Source of the DNA: Pseudomonas sp. KK4
Lineage (GTDB): Bacteria > Pseudomonadota > Gammaproteobacteria > Pseudomonadales > Pseudomonadaceae
Direction of reading: 5' to 3'
DNA: 64,000 nucleotides
Assembly: GCF_001984065.1 (NCBI RefSeq)
Contig: NZ_LYVP01000024.1
Coordinates: 1 to 64,000, forward strand
Made by a program: the position numbers and the translations under genes. Shown here piece after piece: positions 18,858-28,461 of this stretch; positions within the stretch are counted from its first letter, which is position 1, and each line of letters starts with the position of its first letter. The notes under the pieces are model-generated. The model saw nothing but the letters and a program-made list of their open reading frames with translations, made no database searches and was not told the DNA's origin.

Positions 18858-18917
18858 GGGAAATCCTCTGTAGGGGTGAGGTTCTTGCAGAATTCTGTGC
18901 CCTCGCGGGCAGGACGG

Positions 18918-19118
18918 CTAGCCGCCGCCGATGGCGTGTACCACTTCGACCTGGTCACCCTCGCTGAGGGCGGTCTCTGCATGCTGACTGCGCGGGACGA
19001 TATCCAGATTGAGTTCGACCGCCACCCGGCGTCCGGTCAGGTCCAGACGAGTCAGCAGGGCCGCAACGGTCTCACCGTCGGGCAGTTCAAAGGATTCGCC
19101 GTTCAACTGAATGCGCAT
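18918..19118 (-). CDS. thiS: ThiS sulfur carrier protein
   Basis: A 66-residue beta-grasp protein ending in the required Gly-Gly (HAIGGG), which is adenylated and thiocarboxylated to carry sulfur to ThiG. The start MRIQLNGESFEL is the family start; a longer in-frame reading adds 16 unlikely residues. It lies directly before thiG. Confidence 0.94.
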   Translation of the reverse strand: MRIQLNGESFELPDGETVAALLTRLDLTGRRVAVELNLDIVPRSQHAETALSEGDQVEVVHAIGGG

Positions 19119-19189
19119 GCCGGATGCCGCCATCATTTTTAGGGGGTGGCATTCTAGCCCGATCATGACCTAAAGGTCAGCAACAAGCG

Positions 19190-19570
19190 TCAGGCGGTCA
19201 GTGGCAAGCGCCAGGCGGCAAGGCCCAGGCACAACCAGCCAATCAGGAAGAACAGGCCTCCAAACGGGGTGACGATGCCGAGCTTGCTGATACCGGTCAG
19301 CGTGAGCACATAGAGGCTGCCGGAGAACAGCAGGATGCCGATGGCAAAGGAGGCGCCGGCCCAGGTGACCAGTCGACCGGGAATGTGCGTGGCCAGCAGC
19401 GCCACACCCAGCAGGGCCAAGGTGTGCACCAGTTGATAAGTGACGCCGGTGTGGAAAATCGCCAGGTATTCGGGCGTCAGGCGGTTTTTCAGGCCGTGGG
19501 CGGCAAAGGCCCCGAGACCGACACCGGTGAAACCGAAAAAAGCGGCCAGCATCAGAAAGCCACGCAGCAT
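19190..19570 (-). CDS. DUF423 family membrane protein
   Basis: A 126-residue protein of the DUF423/YgdD family with four predicted membrane helices. Recognisable segments are GVGLGAFAAHGLKNRLTPEYL (residues about 18-38) and TPFGGLFFLIGWL near the C-terminus. Its function is unknown. It is divergent from mtgA and is transcribed toward thiS with a 71-nt gap. Confidence 0.88.
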   Translation of the reverse strand: MLRGFLMLAAFFGFTGVGLGAFAAHGLKNRLTPEYLAIFHTGVTYQLVHTLALLGVALLATHIPGRLVTWAGASFAIGILLFSGSLYVLTLTGISKLGIVTPFGGLFFLIGWLCLGLAAWRLPLTA

Positions 19571-19605
19571 GAAGAACTCCAGTCAGTGTCGATCAACAGG
19601 GTCTG

Positions 19606-19611
19606 TATAAT
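19606..19611 (+). promoter_or_regulatory. Candidate -10 of mtgA
   Basis: A perfect TATAAT (preceded by TG) lies 34 nt before the mtgA ATG. The matching -35 is weak. The position is reasonable for a sigma-70 promoter. Confidence 0.45.
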
Positions 19612-19644
19612 GGCCCGCTCAACGGGTTCGGCCAAGCCATCTCT

Positions 19645-20367
19645 ATGCTGCGTATCTATTTCCGTCGATTCACCAAGGCCGTGCTCTGGTTCATGGGCGC
19701 CAGCGTATTGCTGGTGCTGATCTTTCGGGTGGTGCCGCCACCGGGAACCATGCTGATGGTCGAACGCAAGATCGAATCCTGGTTCGACGGTGAGCCTATC
19801 GACCTGCAACGCACCTGGAAGCCCTGGGACGAGATCTCCGACGATTTGAAAGTCGCGGTGATCGCTGGGGAAGACCAGAAATTCCCGGAGCACTGGGGTT
19901 TTGACATCGGCGCAATTCGCGCCGCCTTGGCCCACAACGAACTGGGCGGTTCGGTTCGCGGCGCCAGTACGCTCAGCCAGCAAGTCTCGAAGAATCTGTT
20001 CCTGTGGTCCGGGCGCAGCTGGTTGCGCAAGGGCCTGGAAGCCTGGTTTACCGCGCTGATCGAAGTGCTCTGGCCCAAGCAGCGGATTCTTGAGGTGTAC
20101 CTCAACAGTGCCGAGTGGGACGACGGGGTGTTCGGCGCAGAAGCGGCAGCCCGACACCACTTTGGCGTCAGTGCCAAGGGCCTGAGTCGCCAGCAATCGA
20201 GCTTGCTGGCGGCGGTACTGCCTAATCCGCGCGTGTGGAGTGCGAGCCATCCGACCAACTATGTGGCACGGCGGGCCGGCTGGATTCGTCAGCAGATGAG
20301 CCAGTTGGGTGGAGACAGCTATCTGCTGGGGCTCAACGATTCACGTCGGGCGCCTTGGGCCCAGTAA
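19645..20367 (+). CDS. mtgA: Monofunctional peptidoglycan transglycosylase
   Basis: A 240-residue GT51 glycosyltransferase that polymerises lipid II without a transpeptidase domain. One N-terminal membrane anchor (residues about 13-33) is followed by the GT51 motifs: AGEDQKFPEHWGFD with the catalytic Glu, RGASTLSQQVSKNLFLW, and RILEVYLNSAEWDDGVFGAEAAA. The length fits MtgA. It is convergent with rpoH, with a shared terminator. Confidence 0.95.
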   Translation: MLRIYFRRFTKAVLWFMGASVLLVLIFRVVPPPGTMLMVERKIESWFDGEPIDLQRTWKPWDEISDDLKVAVIAGEDQKFPEHWGFDIGAIRAALAHNELGGSVRGASTLSQQVSKNLFLWSGRSWLRKGLEAWFTALIEVLWPKQRILEVYLNSAEWDDGVFGAEAAARHHFGVSAKGLSRQQSSLLAAVLPNPRVWSASHPTNYVARRAGWIRQQMSQLGGDSYLLGLNDSRRAPWAQ

Positions 20368-20415
20368 CTGAGAACTGCATAACAACACTCGCTCCTACAG
20401 TGACAGGGCACAAAC

Positions 20416-20448
20416 AAAAACGCCCCGATCAATGATCGGGGCGCTTTT
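20416..20448. terminator. Bidirectional terminator between mtgA and rpoH
   Basis: CGCCCCGATC and GATCGGGGCG form a perfect 10-bp stem with an AAT loop. It is flanked by AAAAA on the left and TTTT on the right, so it can serve both convergent genes. Confidence 0.93.
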
Positions 20449-20465
20449 CATGGCCGTCGTGCAGG

Positions 20466-21320
20466 TTATGCAGCGATCGACAACTTGAGCTTGTTCATCG
20501 CGCTCTTCTCGAGCTGACGAATACGCTCGGCCGACACGTTGTACTTCTGCGCCAGGTCGTGCAGCGTGGCTTTTTCTTCTGCCAGCCAGCGCTGGTAGAG
20601 AATGTCACGGCTACGGTCGTCCAGCACTTCCAGCGCTTCGTGCAGGTTGTGGTTGGAGTTGTCGCTCCAGTCGGCATCTTCCAGCTGACGGGCCGGGTCG
20701 TACCGGTGGTCTTCCAGGTAGTTGGCCGGCGACTGGAAAGCGCTGTCGTCGTCGGCTTCGGCAGCCGGGTCGAAGGCCATGTCATGGCCGGTCAGGCGAC
20801 TTTCCATCTCGCGCACTTCCCGCGGCTCGACACCGAGGCTCTCGGCCACGCGATGTACTTCTTCGTTGTTCAACCAGGCCAGACGCTTCTTCTGGCTGCG
20901 CAGGTTGAAGAACAGCTTGCGCTGGGCCTTGGTGGTCGCGACTTTCACGATGCGCCAGTTGCGCAGGATGAACTCGTGGATTTCCGCCTTGATCCAGTGC
21001 ACGGCGAACGAAACCAGGCGCACACCCATTTCCGGGTTGAAGCGCTTCACGGCCTTCATCAGGCCGACGTTACCTTCCTGGATCAGGTCAGACTGAGCCA
21101 GACCGTAGCCGGAATAGCTACGGGCGATATGTACGACAAAACGCAGGTGGGCGAGCACCATCTGCCGAGCCGCCTCAAGATCCTGCTCATAATAGAGACT
21201 CTCGGCCAGTTCACGCTCCTGCTCCGGCGTCAGCAATGGAATGCTGTTGACGGTGTGCACATAGGCCTCCAGGTTCGCACCCGGGACCAGAGCATATGCA
21301 GGTTGCAAAGAATTGGTCAT
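20466..21320 (-). CDS. rpoH: RNA polymerase sigma factor RpoH (sigma-32)
   Basis: This 284-residue group 3 sigma factor directs the heat-shock regulon. Region 2 contains [24 protein letters not shown] and [22 protein letters not shown]. The diagnostic RpoH box reads [15 protein letters not shown]. Region 4 ends with [14 protein letters not shown]. The start [14 protein letters not shown] at 21320 is used; a longer reading adds 35 residues with no similarity to RpoH. It lies downstream of ftsX in the conserved ftsY-ftsE-ftsX-rpoH order with a 112-nt gap, so it probably has its own promoters. Confidence 0.97.
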   Translation of the reverse strand: MTNSLQPAYALVPGANLEAYVHTVNSIPLLTPEQERELAESLYYEQDLEAARQMVLAHLRFVVHIARSYSGYGLAQSDLIQEGNVGLMKAVKRFNPEMGVRLVSFAVHWIKAEIHEFILRNWRIVKVATTKAQRKLFFNLRSQKKRLAWLNNEEVHRVAESLGVEPREVREMESRLTGHDMAFDPAAEADDDSAFQSPANYLEDHRYDPARQLEDADWSDNSNHNLHEALEVLDDRSRDILYQRWLAEEKATLHDLAQKYNVSAERIRQLEKSAMNKLKLSIAA

Positions 21321-21432
21321 ACGAAAAAACCTCCGACTTACAAACTCGTGCAGTTCAGCACTGCGAAAATTGACCGGAAACCGTAGGACAAGTTCCCATA
21401 AACGCTGAAAGGTCAATACGAGCAAAATGATA

Positions 21433-22455
21433 TTACTTGGGTGCGAGCTCCCTCAGGTGGCGAGCCACTGCAATCCATGCACCGATATACCCCAACAACA
21501 CAGCGCCAAGCAAGAGAGACAGACCATCGGCTACCGGCACACCGGCCAGTGCGAAATTACTGCCATACAAACCGGCCAACTGCACCACAGACTCGTTCAG
21601 CCAGTTCAGGCCGAACGCCAGAACGCCCCAGGAGAGAATCCCCGCACCGAAGCCGTAGAGCGCGCCCATATACAGAAAGGGCCTGCGCACATAGCTGTCA
21701 GTGCCGCCCACGAGTTTAATCACTTCTATCTCGGTGCGGCGGTTTTCAATATGAAGACGAATGGTATTGCCTATCACCAAAAGTAATGCAGAAACCAGCA
21801 GTACCGTCAGACCAAAGACAAAACGGTCACCCAGCTTGAGGATGGCTGCCAGTCGCTCGACCCAGACTAGATCAAGCTGCGCCTGCTGTACCTTGGGCAA
21901 CTCGGAAAGTTTTTGTCTCAATGCTTCAAGCGTCGCCTTGTCGACTTCGTTCGGCGTCACCAGCACCACGCCAGGCAGCGGGTTTTCCGGCAGCTCCTTG
22001 AGCGCCTCACCCAGGCCCGATTGCTGCTGGAACTCTTCCAGCGCCTGATCGCGACTCACATATTCGGCATCAGCCACGCCGGGCATGCCCTTGATCTGCT
22101 CGCGCAGCGCTTCGCCTTCCTTCGGACTGGCTTCGAGTTGCAGGTACAGAGAAATCTGCGCCGCGCGCTGCCACGAACCGCCCAGGCGCTCAACGTTACT
22201 CAGCAAAAGTGACAGCCCCATCGGCAGGCTCAAAGCCACCGCCATCACCATGCAGGTGAAAAAGCTGCCGATGGGCTGCTTGCCCAGGCGCCGCAGGCTG
22301 TCCACCAGACTGGCGCGGTGACTTTCGACCCAGGCGCGGAACAACGTGGCGAAATCCGGGCCATCATCGTCGTCGTGTTTTTTCTTGCTCGGTTGCGGAT
22401 CGGCGGCCTTGGGGGCCACGCGCTCGGAAACCTTCGGACTGCGCGTCGCACTCAT
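21433..22455 (-). CDS. ftsX: Cell division protein FtsX
   Basis: A 340-residue permease-like membrane protein that pairs with FtsE and activates periplasmic amidases at the septum. A long charged cytoplasmic N-terminus (about 60 residues) is followed by one membrane helix, a periplasmic domain (about residues 105-215) and three further helices in the FtsX domain ([17 protein letters not shown]). It overlaps ftsE by 4 nt. Confidence 0.96.
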   Translation of the reverse strand: MSATRSPKVSERVAPKAADPQPSKKKHDDDDGPDFATLFRAWVESHRASLVDSLRRLGKQPIGSFFTCMVMAVALSLPMGLSLLLSNVERLGGSWQRAAQISLYLQLEASPKEGEALREQIKGMPGVADAEYVSRDQALEEFQQQSGLGEALKELPENPLPGVVLVTPNEVDKATLEALRQKLSELPKVQQAQLDLVWVERLAAILKLGDRFVFGLTVLLVSALLLVIGNTIRLHIENRRTEIEVIKLVGGTDSYVRRPFLYMGALYGFGAGILSWGVLAFGLNWLNESVVQLAGLYGSNFALAGVPVADGLSLLLGAVLLGYIGAWIAVARHLRELAPK

Positions 22456-23123
22456 ACCCCGGCCTCCCCGTCGCCGATCAATCGACCGCGCTGCAAGGTC
22501 AGCATGCGGTGGCGCATGCGCGCAATCAGGGCCAGGTCGTGGCTGGCGATCAGCACGCTGGTGCCCAGGCGGTTGATGTCTTCGAACACACCCATGATCT
22601 CGGCCGCCAGGCGCGGGTCGAGGTTACCGGTGGGTTCGTCCGCCAGCAGCAAGGCCGGGCGGTGAACGATGGCGCGGGCGATGCCGACGCGCTGTTGTTG
22701 ACCGGTGGACAGGTCGCCGGGGTACAGATCGGTCTTGTCCGACAGCGCAACACGCTCCAGGGCCGAATCCACGCGCTTGGCAACCTCGGCCTTGGACAGG
22801 CCAAGGATCTGCAACGGCAGGGCGACGTTATTGAACACGGTGCGATCGAACAGCAACTGGTGGTTCTGGAACACCACGCCGATCTGCCGCCGCAGGAACG
22901 GAATCTGCGCGTTGCTGATGGTGCTCAGGTCCTGCCCGGCCAGCAGCAGCTTGCCGCTGGTCGGTCGTTCCATGGCCAGCAGCAGGCGCAACAACGTACT
23001 TTTACCGGCGCCGGAATGGCCGGTGACAAACAGAAACTCGCCACGACGGACTCGAAAGCTCAGCTCATGCAAGCCGACGTGACCGTTCGGGTAGCGTTTA
23101 CCGACCTGTTCGAAACGAATCAT
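22452..23123 (-). CDS. ftsE: Cell division ATP-binding protein FtsE
   Basis: A 223-residue ABC ATPase. Walker A is GHSGAGKSTLLRLLL (residues 35-49), the signature LSTGQQQRVGIARAI and Walker B LLLADEPTGNLD. FtsE binds FtsX and couples ATP hydrolysis to peptidoglycan hydrolysis during division. It overlaps ftsY and ftsX by 4 nt each, so the three are translationally coupled. Confidence 0.97.
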   Translation of the reverse strand: MIRFEQVGKRYPNGHVGLHELSFRVRRGEFLFVTGHSGAGKSTLLRLLLAMERPTSGKLLLAGQDLSTISNAQIPFLRRQIGVVFQNHQLLFDRTVFNNVALPLQILGLSKAEVAKRVDSALERVALSDKTDLYPGDLSTGQQQRVGIARAIVHRPALLLADEPTGNLDPRLAAEIMGVFEDINRLGTSVLIASHDLALIARMRHRMLTLQRGRLIGDGEAGV

Positions 23124-24601
23124 GAACGCTCCCGCTCGGCAAACAGTGCCTGGACAAAGGGTTCAGCTTCAAAAGTGCGCAAATCGTCGATGCCTTCACC
23201 GACGCCGATGTAGCGGATCGGCAGGCCGAACTGCTTGGCCAGGGCGAAGATCACCCCGCCCTTGGCGGTGCCGTCGAGCTTGGTCAGCGCCAGGCCGGTC
23301 AGCTCGACGGTCTGGTTGAATTGCTTGGCCTGATTGATGGCGTTCTGGCCGGTACCGGCGTCGAGCACCAGCAGCACTTCGTGAGGCGCGTCGGCGTCGA
23401 GCTTGCCGATCACCCGGCGAACCTTCTTCAGCTCTTCCATCAGGTTGTCTTTGGTGTGCAGGCGACCGGCGGTGTCGGCGATCAGCACATCGATGCCACG
23501 GGCCTTGGCGGCCTGCACGGCGTCGAAGATCACCGAAGCCGAGTCGGCGCCCGTGTGCTGGGCGATGACCGGGATCTTGTTGCGCTCGCCCCAGACCTGC
23601 AATTGCTCCACAGCCGCGGCGCGGAAGGTATCGCCGGCGGCAAGCATGACTTTCTTGCCATCGAGTTGCAGCTTTTTCGCCAACTTGCCGATGGTGGTGG
23701 TCTTGCCGGCGCCATTGACGCCAACGACCAGGATCACGAACGGCTTGCTCTGCGAGGTGATTTTCAGCGGTTGCTCGACAGGCTTGAGCATCGCCGCCAG
23801 CTCAGCCTGCAAGGATTTGTAGAGTGCATCGGAGTCGGCCAGCTCTTTGCGGGCGACCTTCTGGGTCAGGCGCTGGATGATCACCGAAGTGGCCTCCACA
23901 CCCACGTCAGCGGTCAGCAGGCGGGTTTCCAGGTCATCGAGCAGTTCGTCGTCGATGGCTTTCTTGCCCAGGAACAGGCTGGCCATGCCTTCGCCGATGC
24001 TGGCGCTGGTCTTGGACAGACCCTGCTTGAGGCGGGCGAAGAAGCCGGCTTTGGTTTCTTCAGTGCGCGGCGACTCGACCGGGGGTTCGATGACAGGAGC
24101 GGCAACCGGCGCTGGAGCCTGAACAACCGGAGCAACCGGAGCAACGACGGCGGGAATGACCTGCTCAGGCACAACCGGCGCAGGCTCGACTTGCAGAACG
24201 GGTGCGACAACCGGCTCAACCACCGGTGCCTGGACCGGCTCGGGTGCAAACGCAGTGGGGGCTGGAATCGGCGGTGTCACGTGGGGCGCCAGCTCATCTT
24301 CGACCAGGGCCACCGGCTCTTCCGCCACCGGCAAGGTCAGCCATGGCTCGGCCGTCGACGTCAGCGGCTGCCCGGCCAGGATTTCAGGTTCAGCTTCCAC
24401 CACCGGCTGCAGCACCGGCTCGGCGATCGGCAACACCACCGGCGCAGGCTCTGCTTCCATAACCGGCGCTGGAGTTGGCTCAGGAAGTGGCTGTGGCTGT
24501 TCGACGACGGGTTCCTGCGGCTTTTTGCGCAGCCATCCGAACAGGCTTTTTTTCTCGCCAGCCGCAGCTGGGGTCTTCTTGTCGTCGTTGGAACCAAACA
24601 T
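23120..24601 (-). CDS. ftsY: Signal recognition particle receptor FtsY
   Basis: A 493-residue SRP GTPase receptor for co-translational membrane targeting. Residues 1 to about 185 form a low-complexity acidic region rich in Pro, Ala, Val and Glu, the A domain. The NG domain follows, with GVNGAGKTTTIGKLAKKL (G1), DTFRAAAVEQL, DTAGRLHTKDNLMEEL (G3), TKLDGTAKGGVIFAL (G4) and YIGVGEGIDDLRTF. It is the first gene of ftsY-ftsE-ftsX, divergent from the M16 peptidase pair. Confidence 0.97.
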   Translation of the reverse strand: MFGSNDDKKTPAAAGEKKSLFGWLRKKPQEPVVEQPQPLPEPTPAPVMEAEPAPVVLPIAEPVLQPVVEAEPEILAGQPLTSTAEPWLTLPVAEEPVALVEDELAPHVTPPIPAPTAFAPEPVQAPVVEPVVAPVLQVEPAPVVPEQVIPAVVAPVAPVVQAPAPVAAPVIEPPVESPRTEETKAGFFARLKQGLSKTSASIGEGMASLFLGKKAIDDELLDDLETRLLTADVGVEATSVIIQRLTQKVARKELADSDALYKSLQAELAAMLKPVEQPLKITSQSKPFVILVVGVNGAGKTTTIGKLAKKLQLDGKKVMLAAGDTFRAAAVEQLQVWGERNKIPVIAQHTGADSASVIFDAVQAAKARGIDVLIADTAGRLHTKDNLMEELKKVRRVIGKLDADAPHEVLLVLDAGTGQNAINQAKQFNQTVELTGLALTKLDGTAKGGVIFALAKQFGLPIRYIGVGEGIDDLRTFEAEPFVQALFAERERS

Positions 24602-24945
24602 GGAGGACGGCTATCTCACGGTAGCGACGCGCCAACAGGCGCCCCGGCAAATAAATATTCGATGCAGAACAGACTGTGATTGACCCAGCTTGTTCACGCG
24701 CAACATTTTGTCGAGGCGCTGAACGGCACCTCAAGAAATCGATTTGTCATAGGACTAAAGCAGCAAAATCGGCGAAAAAGCAGAATTCAGTCGACAAATT
24801 CAAACCTTCCGTCGCAAACCCAATCAACCTGATCATGCATAAAGGCCTGATAGGCGTGGCCGCCGCTAAAACGGATCAGTATCCTAGCACCCTCTCGCCC
24901 GCCGACGCTAAGACCAAGCGGGCAGCCCCAAAGGTTTAAAAACGA
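24602..24945. other. ftsY / M16 divergent intergenic region
   Basis: This 344-nt gap is visibly richer in A and T than its surroundings (AATAAATATTCG, AAAGCAGCAAAATCGG, AAGCAGAATTCAG) and must hold the promoters of both divergent operons. TATCCT at 24880-24885 could be a -10 for the M16 genes, without a convincing -35. I see no REP and no credible ORF in it. Confidence 0.5.
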
Positions 24946-26301
24946 ATGAATGCTCTAGCCCGCCGCGCCGCAGGCCTGCTGCTCAGCACAGTTTGCCTGC
25001 CTCTCTCGGCCCTGGCTGCCGATCCGCAACCCACCCACGAATTCACCCTGGACAACGGCCTGAAGGTCGTCGTACGTGAAGACCATCGCGCGCCCGTGGT
25101 GGTTTCCCAGGTCTGGTACAAGGTTGGCTCGAGCTACGAGACGCCGGGTCAGACCGGTCTGTCCCACGCCCTGGAACACATGATGTTCAAGGGCAGCGAG
25201 AAAGTCGGCCCTGGCGAGGCGTCGCTGATCCTGCGCGACCTCGGCGCCGAAGAGAACGCCTTCACCAGCGACGACTTCACCGCTTACTACCAGGTACTGG
25301 CCCGGGATCGCCTGGGCGTCGCCTTTGAACTGGAAGCCGACCGCATGGCCAGCCTGCGCCTGCCGGCCGACGAGTTCGCCCGGGAAATCGAAGTCATCAA
25401 GGAAGAGCGCCGCCTGCGCACCGATGACAAGCCGATGTCCAAGGCCTACGAACGCTTCAAGGCCATGGCCTACCCGGCCAGCGGCTACCACACGCCGACC
25501 ATTGGCTGGATGGCCGACCTGGACCGCATGAAAGTCGAAGAGCTGCGCCACTGGTACCAGTCCTGGTACGTGCCGAACAACGCCACGCTGGTGGTGGTCG
25601 GCGACGTGACCCCGGACGAGGTCAAAACCCTGGCCCAGCGTTACTTCGGCCCGATCGCCAAGCGCGATGTGCCACCGGCGAAGATTCCGCTGGAGCTGGC
25701 CGAGCCTGGCGAACGCCAGATCACCCTGCACGTGAAGACCCAACTGCCAAGCCTGATGCTGGCCTTCAACGTGCCGAGCATCGCCACCGCCGAAGACAAA
25801 CGTTCGGTGAATGCCCTGCGCCTGATCTCGGCCCTGCTTGACGGCGGTTACAGCGCGCGCATCCCGACACAACTGGAGCGCGGTGAAGAGCTGGTGTCCG
25901 GTGGCTCCTCGAGCTATGACGCCTACACCCGAGGCGACAGCCTGTTCACCCTGTCGGCAACGCCCAACAGCCAGAAAAACAAAACCATCGCCCAGGCCGA
26001 AGCCGGGTTGTGGAAGCTGCTCGAACAACTGAAAACCACCGCACCATCCGCTGAAGAGCTCGAACGCGTGCGCGCCCAGGTCATCGCCGGGCTGGTCTAC
26101 GAGCGCGACTCGATTACCAGCCAGGCCACCGCCATCGGCCAACTGGAGACCGTCGGCCTGTCCTGGAAACTGATGGACACCGAACTCGCCGACCTGGAAA
26201 GCGTGACCCCACAAGACATTCAGAACGCCGCCAAGCTGTATTTCACCCGCGAACGTCTCAGCGTCGCCCACGTACTGCCGGAGGAGACGCCTCATGAGTG
26301 A
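24946..26301 (+). CDS. M16 family zinc peptidase, catalytic subunit
   Basis: A 451-residue exported protein: signal peptide about residues 1-23 (ALAAD cut), then an M16 domain with the inverted zinc motif HALEHMMFKG (HxxEH, near residue 69) and the second M16 domain (DVTPDEVKTLAQRYFGPI onward). M16 enzymes degrade peptides in the periplasm. It overlaps the next gene, an inactive homologue, by 8 nt, a typical heterodimer arrangement. Confidence 0.92.
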   Translation: MNALARRAAGLLLSTVCLPLSALAADPQPTHEFTLDNGLKVVVREDHRAPVVVSQVWYKVGSSYETPGQTGLSHALEHMMFKGSEKVGPGEASLILRDLGAEENAFTSDDFTAYYQVLARDRLGVAFELEADRMASLRLPADEFAREIEVIKEERRLRTDDKPMSKAYERFKAMAYPASGYHTPTIGWMADLDRMKVEELRHWYQSWYVPNNATLVVVGDVTPDEVKTLAQRYFGPIAKRDVPPAKIPLELAEPGERQITLHVKTQLPSLMLAFNVPSIATAEDKRSVNALRLISALLDGGYSARIPTQLERGEELVSGGSSSYDAYTRGDSLFTLSATPNSQKNKTIAQAEAGLWKLLEQLKTTAPSAEELERVRAQVIAGLVYERDSITSQATAIGQLETVGLSWKLMDTELADLESVTPQDIQNAAKLYFTRERLSVAHVLPEETPHE

Positions 26302-27784
26302 CCATAAAAAACCGCGCCTGGCCGTGTTCGGCCTGATTGCCGTGGCTGTGATCGGTTCGGCCGCGTTCTATTTCTCCAAAACCGACGAATCCGTGGCCAG
26401 CGAAGCCCTGGACAAGGCCAAGGCCAGCCAGAAACTGCAATCGCTGACCGAGCTCAACGGCAAGGCGCCAAGCCACCGCAAACTGGACGTGCAGACCTGG
26501 AACACCGCCGAAGGCGCCAAGGTGCTGTTCGTCGAAGCCCGGGAGCTGCCGATGTTCGACATGCGCCTGATCTTCGCCGCCGGCAGCAGCCAGGACGGCG
26601 ACGCCCCCGGCCTGGCCCTGCTGACCAACGCCATGCTCAACGAAGGCGTGGCCGGCAAGGACGTCAGTGTCATTGCCCAGGGCTTCGAAGGGCTCGGCGC
26701 GGATTTCGGCAACGGTGCCTTCAAAGACATGGCCGTTGCCTCTTTGCGCAGTCTCAGCGCCGCGGACAAGCGTGAACCGGCCCTGAAGCTGTTCGCGGAA
26801 GTCGTCGGCAAACCGACCTTCCCCGCCGACTCCTTCACCCGCATCAAAAACCAGATGCTCGCCGGCTTCGAATACCAGAAACAGAACCCCGGCAAACTGG
26901 CCAGCCTCGAGTTGATGAACCGCCTGTACGGCGATCACCCGTACGCCCACGCCAGCGATGGCACAGCGAAAAGCGTTCCGGCCATCACCCTGGAGCAACT
27001 GCGCGAGTTCCATCAGAAAGCCTACGCGGCGGGCAACGTGGTCATCGCGCTGGTCGGCGACCTGTCCCGTGCCGAAGCCGAAGCCATTGCCGCGCAGGTA
27101 TCTGCAGCGCTGCCAAAAGGCCCGGCGTTGCCGAAGATCCCGCAACCGGCCGAGCCGAAGGCCAGCATCGGCCACATCGAGTTTCCGTCCAAGCAGACCA
27201 ACCTGATGCTCGCGCAACTGGGCATCGACCGCGATGATCCGGACTACGCCGCGCTGTCGATGGGCAACCAGATTCTCGGCGGTGGCGGTTTCGGCACCCG
27301 GTTGATGAGCGAAGTGCGCGAGAAACGTGGCCTGGCCTACGGTGTGTATTCGGGCTTCACCCCGATGCAGGCCCGTGGTCCGTTCATGATCAACCTGCAG
27401 ACCCGCGCCGAAATGAGCGAAGGCACCCTCAAGCTGGTACAGGACGTGCTCGCCGACTACCTTAAGACCGGCCCGACCGAAAAAGAACTCGACGATGCCA
27501 AGCGCGAACTGGCCGGCAGCTTCCCGCTGTCCACCGCCAGCAACGCCGACATCGTCGGTCAACTGGGTGCGATCGGCTTCTACAACCTGCCGCTCAGTCA
27601 TCTGGAGGACTTCATGCAACAGTCCCAGAACCTGACCGTCGAGCAAGTCAAAGCCGCACTGAACAAACATCTGAGCACGGACAAAATGGTCATCGTCAGC
27701 GCTGGCCCGACCGTGCCGCAAAAGCCGTTACCGGCCCCATCTGATAAACCTGCCGAGCAGCCGCTCGGGGTTCCGGAGCATTAA
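26294..27784 (+). CDS. M16 family protein lacking the zinc site
   Basis: A 496-residue M16 homologue anchored by an N-terminal membrane segment (about residues 9-27). Where the partner has HALEH this protein reads LLTNA, so zinc binding is lost. It keeps the glycine-rich RILGGGGFGTRLM-like segment (NQILGGGGFGTRLMSEVREKRGLAYGVY) that contacts substrate in the non-catalytic subunit of M16 heterodimers. It probably works only with the upstream protein. Its stop shares one base with the rsmD start. Confidence 0.92.
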   Translation: MSDHKKPRLAVFGLIAVAVIGSAAFYFSKTDESVASEALDKAKASQKLQSLTELNGKAPSHRKLDVQTWNTAEGAKVLFVEARELPMFDMRLIFAAGSSQDGDAPGLALLTNAMLNEGVAGKDVSVIAQGFEGLGADFGNGAFKDMAVASLRSLSAADKREPALKLFAEVVGKPTFPADSFTRIKNQMLAGFEYQKQNPGKLASLELMNRLYGDHPYAHASDGTAKSVPAITLEQLREFHQKAYAAGNVVIALVGDLSRAEAEAIAAQVSAALPKGPALPKIPQPAEPKASIGHIEFPSKQTNLMLAQLGIDRDDPDYAALSMGNQILGGGGFGTRLMSEVREKRGLAYGVYSGFTPMQARGPFMINLQTRAEMSEGTLKLVQDVLADYLKTGPTEKELDDAKRELAGSFPLSTASNADIVGQLGAIGFYNLPLSHLEDFMQQSQNLTVEQVKAALNKHLSTDKMVIVSAGPTVPQKPLPAPSDKPAEQPLGVPEH

Positions 27785-28398
27785 TGGCCACTTCCCGACC
27801 CAAAAAACCTGTTCACAACGTGCACAACGGCGTGAACCAGTTGCGCATCATCGGCGGCGAATGGCGCAGCCGCAAGTTGAGCTTCCCCGACGCCCCGGGC
27901 CTGCGTCCGACACCGGATCGGGTGCGTGAAACCCTGTTCAACTGGCTGGCGCCTTACGTGCCCGGCGCCAAGGTGCTCGACCCGTTCACCGGCAGCGGCG
28001 CGCTGTTCCTCGAAGCCTTGTCCCGTGGCGCGGCCATGGGCCAGGCGCTGGACGCCAGCAGCCTCGCCGTGTCCAGCCTGAAGGAACATCTGGGCACACT
28101 GCGCTGCACCACTGGCCAGGTGCAGACCGCCGATGCCTTGCGCTACCTGGAAACCCAGACGGCCACGGCCTACGACCTGGTGTTCCTCGACCCGCCGTTC
28201 AACCAGAACCTGCTGCCCGCCGTCTGCAAGCTGCTCGAAGAGCGCCAGTGGCTGGCCGAGGATGCCTGGGTGTATACCGAGAGCGAAACCGCGCCGTCGA
28301 CCCTCGGCCTGCCGGGCAACTGGCGCCTGCACCGAGAGCAAAAATCCGGGCGGGTCTATTATTCGTTGTGGCAACGTATGGCAGAGATCGCCGGCTGA
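27784..28398 (+). CDS. rsmD: 16S rRNA (guanine966-N2)-methyltransferase RsmD
   Basis: A 204-residue SAM methyltransferase. RIIGGEWRSRKLSFPDAPGLRPTPDRVRETLFNWL is the family N-terminus, VLDPFTGSGALFLEALSRGA the SAM motif (about residues 60-79), and VFLDPPFNQ the catalytic DPPF. It methylates G966 of 16S rRNA during 30S assembly. The start overlaps the M16 stop by one base. In many pseudomonads this position is followed by coaD; here YheT and about 7.5 kb intervene. Confidence 0.95.
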   Translation: MATSRPKKPVHNVHNGVNQLRIIGGEWRSRKLSFPDAPGLRPTPDRVRETLFNWLAPYVPGAKVLDPFTGSGALFLEALSRGAAMGQALDASSLAVSSLKEHLGTLRCTTGQVQTADALRYLETQTATAYDLVFLDPPFNQNLLPAVCKLLEERQWLAEDAWVYTESETAPSTLGLPGNWRLHREQKSGRVYYSLWQRMAEIAG

Positions 28399-28461
28399 TC
28401 GGCCGGCCTGAACAAGGCGCACACTGTCATCCAGGCGTGCGCCGCTGCTTCGAGAACAATC

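Noticed and set aside
23321..24679. 452-codon open frame antisense to ftsY
   Set aside because: Shadow of the low-complexity and NG domains of FtsY.
24676..24939. 87-codon ORF in the ftsY/M16 intergenic region
   Set aside because: It has no recognisable motif or ribosome-binding site, and its composition is that of a divergent promoter region.
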